Shown here in pieces: positions 4,601 to 7,586 of a stretch of DNA of 7,586 bases. The stretch's first letter is position 1. Each line of letters opens with the position of its first letter. Source of the DNA: Actinomycetes bacterium. Lineage in GTDB: Bacteria > Actinomycetota > Actinomycetes > Actinomycetales > Microbacteriaceae. The stretch covers positions 1-7,586 of the forward strand of contig JAEWKY010000291.1 of the NCBI GenBank assembly GCA_023457615.1, written 5' to 3'. A model generated the notes under the pieces. That model saw nothing but the letters and a program-made list of their open reading frames with translations, made no database searches and was not told the DNA's origin. The translations under genes and the position numbers were made by a program.

Positions 4601-7586
4601 GCCGAACTCGATCTCGCAGCTCGCGAAACGGGCGCCCGGGTCGGCGACCGTCGTGCACGAATCGCCGTCGTCGGCCGTGACCGTGACGTCGCCGCGGAAG
4701 TCGGCCGAGGCACCGCCCGCGTGCGTGAGCTCGACCGTGATCGTGACGTCCTCGCCGACGACGATCGGGGTGACGACATCCTGGATCTCCAGCGTCACGC
4801 CGATGCGCGTGATCGCGACGGGCTTCGCGACGCTCGCGCTGCCGTCGTAGGCGTCGCCGAGCGGGGTGTAGCGCGCGATGATCGCCGTCGCGGGCCAGCG
4901 CAGGTCGGTGACTCCGTCTCCGACCTGCGGGGTGGCCGTCGCGACCCCGTTCTCGAGGGTGCCCATCGCGAGGAAGGTCTCGGTGCCGGCATCCACGCCG
5001 TAGAAGGCGACGGTGCCGGCGGGGTGGCCCTCCGCCGTCACGGGCGCGACGGTCGCCGAGAGGTTCATGCCGCTGCCGACGAGCACCGACGACGGCGACG
5101 TGAGCGTCGTCGTCGTGAGAGCGCCATCGGGGGCGTAGACGGCCGGGTCCGACTCCGCGGCGACCGACGCGGAATTGTCGGGGTAGCGTGCGACGATCGT
5201 GCCCGGCGTCATGCGGATGCGGGCGACCCCGCTCGGGCAGAGCTCGGCGGTTCCCGCGCACACCTGCAGCGAGGCGACGCCCGACGCGTTCGGGATGGCC
5301 GTGGCGATCACCGTGAACGGCTCGATCGCGAAGGTCACGGGCGCCGTCGGGGGCACGCCGCCGGCACCGATCGTGACGTCGGCGGTGAGGGTGAAGACGT
5401 CGCCGTAGCGCAGCCCGGTCGGCAGGTCGCCGAGCTCGATCGTGGCCGCCACGCGTCCGGCCTTGAGGTCGTAGACGGCCGTGGTCTCGGCGAAGTTGCC
5501 GTCACCCGGGTAGTGCACCGTGAAGACGGTGCTCGCCTGCGCGACCGTGTGGGTGAGGGTCGCGACCCCGTTCACGAACGACGAGGTGCCGACCGGCGAC
5601 CCGCCGATCGAGAACGTGACGGTGCCGGTCGGGCCGACGCCGAGCATCGGGAGCTTCGCCTGCAGCTGCACCGTGTCGCCGATGCTGAACACACCGGGCG
5701 AGGCCTGCACGTCGAAGTCTTCCTCGGCCGTGTCGAGCTCGAGCGAGATGATGCCCGCGGCGGTGGCGTCGCTGTTGCTCGGGGCGTGGTCGACATCGCC
5801 GAGGTAGCGCACCGTGAGCGGTCGGTCGAGCACGAGCCCGACCGGGATGTCGTCGATCGTGAACGCGTAGCCGCCGTTCACGAGGGTCGTGGTGGCCCGC
5901 ACGGCGCCGCCGACCAGCAGCTCGACGTCGCCCGTCGGCACCGACGAGCCCGCGAGCGGGTGCACCGATCCGAAGTGCACCTGCTCGTCGCCGTAGCGGT
6001 AGCTCTGATTGATCGCTCCGCCCAGCAGCACCTTGGTCGCGCGACCGCCGACCACGACGTCTTCGGTGCCGACGGCATCCTCGAAGCGCAGGTCGCCGCT
6101 GTAGGTGGCGGTGAAGGTGAGCGGTCCGCCCGACGGCAGCGGGATGCCGTGGGCCTCGGCCACGCCGCCGGCGTCGACGGTGAGGTCGCGGCGTCCGCCC
6201 GCCCAGGTGACGGTGAGCGTGCCGCTCGGGGTGCCCCCGCCGGGCGCCACGGCGGTCACGGTGATCTCGAGCGACATCGTGCCGCCGACGACGGGCGACG
6301 CGCCGGATGCGACGACGCTCACGTGGGCGTCGGCTTTGGCGACGGTGAGCGTCCGGGTGTTCGATGACGCCGGGCCGGTCGCGGAGTCGCCGTCGTAGAC
6401 CGCGACAAGGTCGAACGATCCCACCGGGATGGTGACCGCGTTGAGGGTCGCGACGCCGCCGGTGATCCCGCTGTCGCCGAGGTCGATCGCGGGACCCGTG
6501 GCGGGGCGCGCCTCGAATCGCACGAGGCCCGTCGGCGTCGTCGTGCCGAAGGTCGCGGTGAGCGCGACGACCTGCCCCGAGACGCTCGTGACCCGGTCGA
6601 CGTCGAGCACGAGGGTGGGGGTCGGGCCGGTGACGGTGTGCGACCCGGTGGTGTCGCTCGTCACGAACCCGGTGCCGGGCTGGAACTCGACGCGGAGCGT
6701 GTGCGGCCCCTGGGCGAGGGAGAGCGTGAGGTCGACCTCGCCGTCGACGAGGGGCTGGAGGTCGTGGGCGGTGCTGCCGCCGTCGACGTAGATCGCGGCG
6801 CTGCCGGTGGGGACGACGTCGGTCGACGCGTTCTCGACCGTGACCGCCGCGGTGACGGCGTCGCCGAGTGCGCTCGTCGGGGACACCGTGAGCGTGGTCG
6901 TCGTCGCGGCGGCCGTCACCTCGAACGGCACCGGGTCGGCCCACGACTCGAGATTGGCACCGGCGCCGAGGTAGTGCGCGCCGAGCTCGTAACTGCCCGG
7001 TGCGAGCAGCACCACGAAGTCATGCAGCTCGGCGGTGCCCGTGCCGTCGAGGGGCGCGTCCGCGAGCGGCGACATCACGCCGCCGCCCGCGACACGGTAC
7101 TCGAACGTCACGTCGCCACTCGGCGTGCTGCCACCGGTGACCTCGGCCGACAACTCCACCTTCGCTCCGTAGACCACAGAGGCGGCGCTCGACGTCAGGG
7201 CGACCGCCGTCGGGCCGCCCGCGTCGACCACGATGCTGGAGCTCTTCGCCTCGAACGTCGCGTCACCCGGGAAGTCGACCTGGACTGTGTGGCTGCCCGC
7301 AGTGAAGACGTGATCGAGCCGGTACTGGTTCGCCGACGCGACCGAGTGCGGCCCCGGCACGATCGAGCCGTCGATCGTGATCGTGAGGTCGCCGGCCGGC
7401 TGCGCTCCCTCCGCGGTCACGGCGTCGCGCACCGTGACGAGCACCCCGGTCGTCGTGTTCGCGACGACCGGGGTCGCGGGGTCGGTCGTGACCGTGATGG
7501 CGACGGGCGAGGTGCCCGGAGCAGCGGAGGCCGCGAGCGGAGCCGCGGTGACGATGAGCGGCAGGAGCAGCGACGCGATCGTGGCG
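1607..7586 (-). CDS. Giant secreted Ig-like/B-repeat modular surface protein, 5'-partial
   Basis: An uninterrupted frame of 1992 codons runs from the right edge to TGA at 1609-1607; residue 1 below is the codon at 7585-7583. Residues 1-21 are the hydrophobic core and cleavage region of a signal peptide, so the start codon lies a few codons beyond the window. Residues 22-1117 form about eleven tandem bacterial Ig-like modules (Big_3_5-like), most ending in a Y-x-GD-x-x-(F/Y)-like strand. Residues 1118-1820 form about eight divergent InlB B-repeat-like units, each with a cysteine pair and usually a hydrophobic-x-x-W motif. Residues 1821-1992 are a C-terminal region with a hydrophobic hairpin (1837-1873), a second Gly/Ala-rich hydrophobic stretch (1933-1958) and two TNC...W motifs. 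No LPXTG or other sorting motif is seen. Such architecture is typical of surface stalks and adhesins, but no ligand-binding or enzymatic domain is recognised, so an adhesin role is inference. Two small genes follow it downstream. Confidence 0.92.
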   Translation of the reverse strand, partial: ATIASLLLPLIVTAAPLAASAAPGTSPVAITVTTDPATPVVANTTTGVLVTVRDAVTAEGAQPAGDLTITIDGSIVPGPHSVASANQYRLDHVFTAGSHTVQVDFPGDATFEAKSSSIVVDAGGPTAVALTSSAASVVYGAKVELSAEVTGGSTPSGDVTFEYRVAGGGVMSPLADAPLDGTGTAELHDFVVLLAPGSYELGAHYLGAGANLESWADPVPFEVTAAATTTTLTVSPTSALGDAVTAAVTVENASTDVVPTGSAAIYVDGGSTAHDLQPLVDGEVDLTLSLAQGPHTLRVEFQPGTGFVTSDTTGSHTVTGPTPTLVLDVDRVTSVSGQVVALTATFGTTTPTGLVRFEARPATGPAIDLGDSGITGGVATLNAVTIPVGSFDLVAVYDGDSATGPASSNTRTLTVAKADAHVSVVASGASPVVGGTMSLEITVTAVAPGGGTPSGTLTVTWAGGRRDLTVDAGGVAEAHGIPLPSGGPLTFTATYSGDLRFEDAVGTEDVVVGGRATKVLLGGAINQSYRYGDEQVHFGSVHPLAGSSVPTGDVELLVGGAVRATTTLVNGGYAFTIDDIPVGLVLDRPLTVRYLGDVDHAPSNSDATAAGIISLELDTAEEDFDVQASPGVFSIGDTVQLQAKLPMLGVGPTGTVTFSIGGSPVGTSSFVNGVATLTHTVAQASTVFTVHYPGDGNFAETTAVYDLKAGRVAATIELGDLPTGLRYGDVFTLTADVTIGAGGVPPTAPVTFAIEPFTVIATAIPNASGVASLQVCAGTAELCPSGVARIRMTPGTIVARYPDNSASVAAESDPAVYAPDGALTTTTLTSPSSVLVGSGMNLSATVAPVTAEGHPAGTVAFYGVDAGTETFLAMGTLENGVATATPQVGDGVTDLRWPATAIIARYTPLGDAYDGSASVAKPVAITRIGVTLEIQDVVTPIVVGEDVTITVELTHAGGASADFRGDVTVTADDGDSCTTVADPGARFASCEIEFGSSGTHRVDASFEGDVIYAPGTLVSKNFTVGIGTPVLGAHVPGSVVVDTDVTVTWNHFDLAATGTVEVYADGTKQCEVPIANEGCTIRFGAASATSSPVPVIVRYLGDGTFPGVQDDLTTTVTGCASLDVRSLQPSLGTVTVDTASNCGTDGYLVGTAVTVTATPGPDATFLYWQKLGGTGYIVASASLTTTFTVTSDFQTWLHVASFRGDCFALGADVTGNGGLVVFPASDCTTAAHEPGYSPGTALTIYPDSRDNPQLGEADVFYAWGAGLPAGAERRRDSANRPYLALTITADTTIPVTFGPLCRPVVVTIDPAGAGDSTELVTPLNCRSPQGNGYVRYSQVTVSATPGIDRVMLGWAPGGVLNAALGRESQLTVEVGQAAVTRVTALVVQCFTLDFSVDGGTDVRGRELGQVNTDVAPNCPDGSPRHVAGTTVKVTPEVLVEGVTFTGWSDADGLDRVVAAPVGPLVRAMRTITVSADLRLVAGFYLEDACSRLTVVGDVDALDFGATGCGPGYYHDLQKIQGLRLDEPQWMQWQSSDRTQLIATVDPTEKLDVYVSTYGDTRYCFGNGSTTGPNENRAEWVTSGPLSRPTDDCYLGGDIRMRVQACQTVTTDARFTLADGRVVGTRDLPTVLLLPDANGVIGAYSMEGFDWSTSYGLDISASGEMRVEEQRPGPCKDAGNAFPADTDIAAYAVGPSTGFVFQGWERPGAVAKVNPLITVTTGDARTLPLTANYRVTCHTISFGLGIRVDGNAPYCPGSDPADNSFIAGTAIQVTAAQHIESRVLMGFTSGVSGDQIYENPDTKELTGFVFVDGPKSVTADYPTEGQSWERGIAQGLKITVGFFAIAAPIFLGLLCPPVGVLFAFIGFGAGIANMWGDDETAAGFELMNPVGITNCAARWAFSNAGSATGGYGVGPVASTANTIRKLAMDADIFTAPVGWLGAGGAVAGFATGLYEAGIAEVDFSPQTIEQLRGTSTMTNCLDQQWRAVGADVG
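1712..1789 (-). other. Second Gly/Ala-rich hydrophobic stretch
   Basis: Residues 1933-1958 of the giant protein (TAPVGWLGAGGAVAGFATGL and onward) are rich in Gly and Ala with one acidic residue near the end. This is a weaker membrane-segment candidate than the upstream hairpin and lies about 60 residues after it, between the two TNC...W motifs. Confidence 0.45.
1967..2077 (-). other. Hydrophobic hairpin in giant protein C-terminal region
   Basis: Residues 1837-1873 of the giant protein: a stretch running ITVGFFAIAAPIFLGLL, a CPP turn, then VGVLFAFIGFGAGIANMW. It has no charged residues and is long enough for two short membrane helices separated by the proline turn. It is preceded by WERGIAQGLK and followed by the acidic GDDE. 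It could anchor the stalk in the membrane, insert into a target membrane, or be a buried hydrophobic core. The sequence does not decide between these. Confidence 0.6.
2126..4234 (-). repeat. Eight cysteine-paired B-repeat-like units
   Basis: Protein-level repeat, residues 1118-1820 of the giant protein. Cysteines occur as eight successive pairs: 1119/1142, 1206/1227, 1301/1325, 1389/1418, 1489/1508, 1563/1592, 1605/1674 and 1736/1754. After the second cysteine most units show Y-x-x-G-T-x-(V/L)-x-(V/I) and then hydrophobic-x-x-W (FLYW, FYAW, MLGW, FTGW, WMQW, FQGW; the last unit has LMGF). This resembles the divergent InlB B-repeat (beta-grasp-like) found in many secreted bacterial proteins. 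Unit 6 is very short and lacks the Trp motif, and unit 7 has a long insertion between its cysteines, so units 5-7 may be parsed differently. Disulfides are inferred from pairing and secretion. Confidence 0.65.
4235..7522 (-). repeat. About eleven tandem bacterial Ig-like modules
   Basis: Protein-level repeat, roughly 92-108 residues per module, residues 22-1117 of the giant protein. Each module opens with a T-T-x-L-T-like strand, has a 'G-x-x-V-x-L-x-A-x-V' core strand, a 'P-x-G-x-V-x-F' strand, and closes with variants of Y-x-GD (for example FPGDATF, YSGDLRF, YLGDVDH, YPGDGNF, FEGDVIY, YLGDGTF). This is the hallmark of the Big_3_5-type bacterial Ig-like fold. Modules are divergent in sequence, so slippage or recombination between them should be limited. 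Modules 8, 10 and 11 each carry one close cysteine pair (776/783, 977/990, 1070/1079); the others have none. Module boundaries are by eye and could shift by several residues. Confidence 0.8.
7523..7585 (-). other. Signal peptide (N-terminal end cut by window)
   Basis: The first 21 visible residues read ATIASLLLPLIVTAAPLAAS plus A, a hydrophobic core followed by a small-residue A-S-A motif and then APGTSP. This is a standard signal peptidase I site. The basic n-region and start codon are outside the window, so Sec versus Tat routing cannot be judged. Confidence 0.85.

Noticed and set aside
2709..5261. An 850-codon minus-strand frame inside the giant gene
   Set aside because: Arg-rich out-of-frame translation of the same DNA, with no start signal or domain; a shadow.
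3311..6367. A 1018-codon open frame on the plus strand, opposite the giant gene
   Set aside because: Its translation is Arg/Asp/Glu/Val-rich low-complexity sequence with no recognisable domain, the usual antisense shadow of a high-GC gene. The minus-strand frame has a signal peptide and ordered Ig-like and B-repeat modules.
7442..7444. GTG at 7444 as start codon of the giant gene
   Set aside because: The same frame stays open upstream for 47 more codons and encodes a signal peptide with a good cleavage site, so the true start lies beyond the window edge.

Overview
The window is very GC-rich (about 70%) and almost entirely coding. Its genes use G/C-ending codons and GTG/ATG starts, one gene has a leaderless-type promoter, and one has a LuxR-type regulator with a PLD/TrmB-like sensor. 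This points to a high-GC actinobacterium, most plausibly a Microbacteriaceae-like organism. The genus is inference.

Layout, left to right. (1) Positions 1-152 on the plus strand hold the last 49 residues of a DksA/TraR-type C4 zinc-finger protein. (2) Positions 149-1114 on the minus strand hold a complete 321-residue regulator: N-terminal winged helix, PLD/TrmB-like central sensor and C-terminal LuxR-type helix-turn-helix. The two genes converge so tightly that one CTAG supplies both stop codons. (3) Positions 1115-1154 are the only gap on that side. They hold a TAGACT -10-like box 8 nt before the regulator ATG and a small perfect hairpin. (4) Positions 1155-1373 and 1370-1537 on the minus strand are two tiny genes (72 and 55 aa) joined by an ATGA overlap. 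(5) Positions 1607-7586 on the minus strand are one giant gene of at least 1992 codons. It encodes a secreted modular protein whose start codon lies just past the right edge.

The giant protein is the centrepiece. From the N terminus it shows a signal peptide (AASA|APG cleavage), about eleven tandem bacterial Ig-like modules, about eight divergent InlB B-repeat-like units each carrying a cysteine pair, and a roughly 170-residue C-terminal region. That last region has a long hydrophobic hairpin around a CPP turn, a second Gly/Ala-rich hydrophobic stretch, and two TNC-x(3-4)-W motifs. No LPXTG-type sorting signal is present. The most economical reading is a long extracellular stalk, flexible near the N terminus and disulfide-stapled towards the C terminus, ending in a membrane-associated or otherwise unclassified C-terminal domain.

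The two small genes follow the giant gene in the same direction after 69 nt and are probably co-transcribed with it. Their function is unknown. The regulator is also on the minus strand but has its own promoter, and nothing in the sequence shows that it controls the giant gene. There is no RNA gene, CRISPR array, insertion sequence or attachment site visible.
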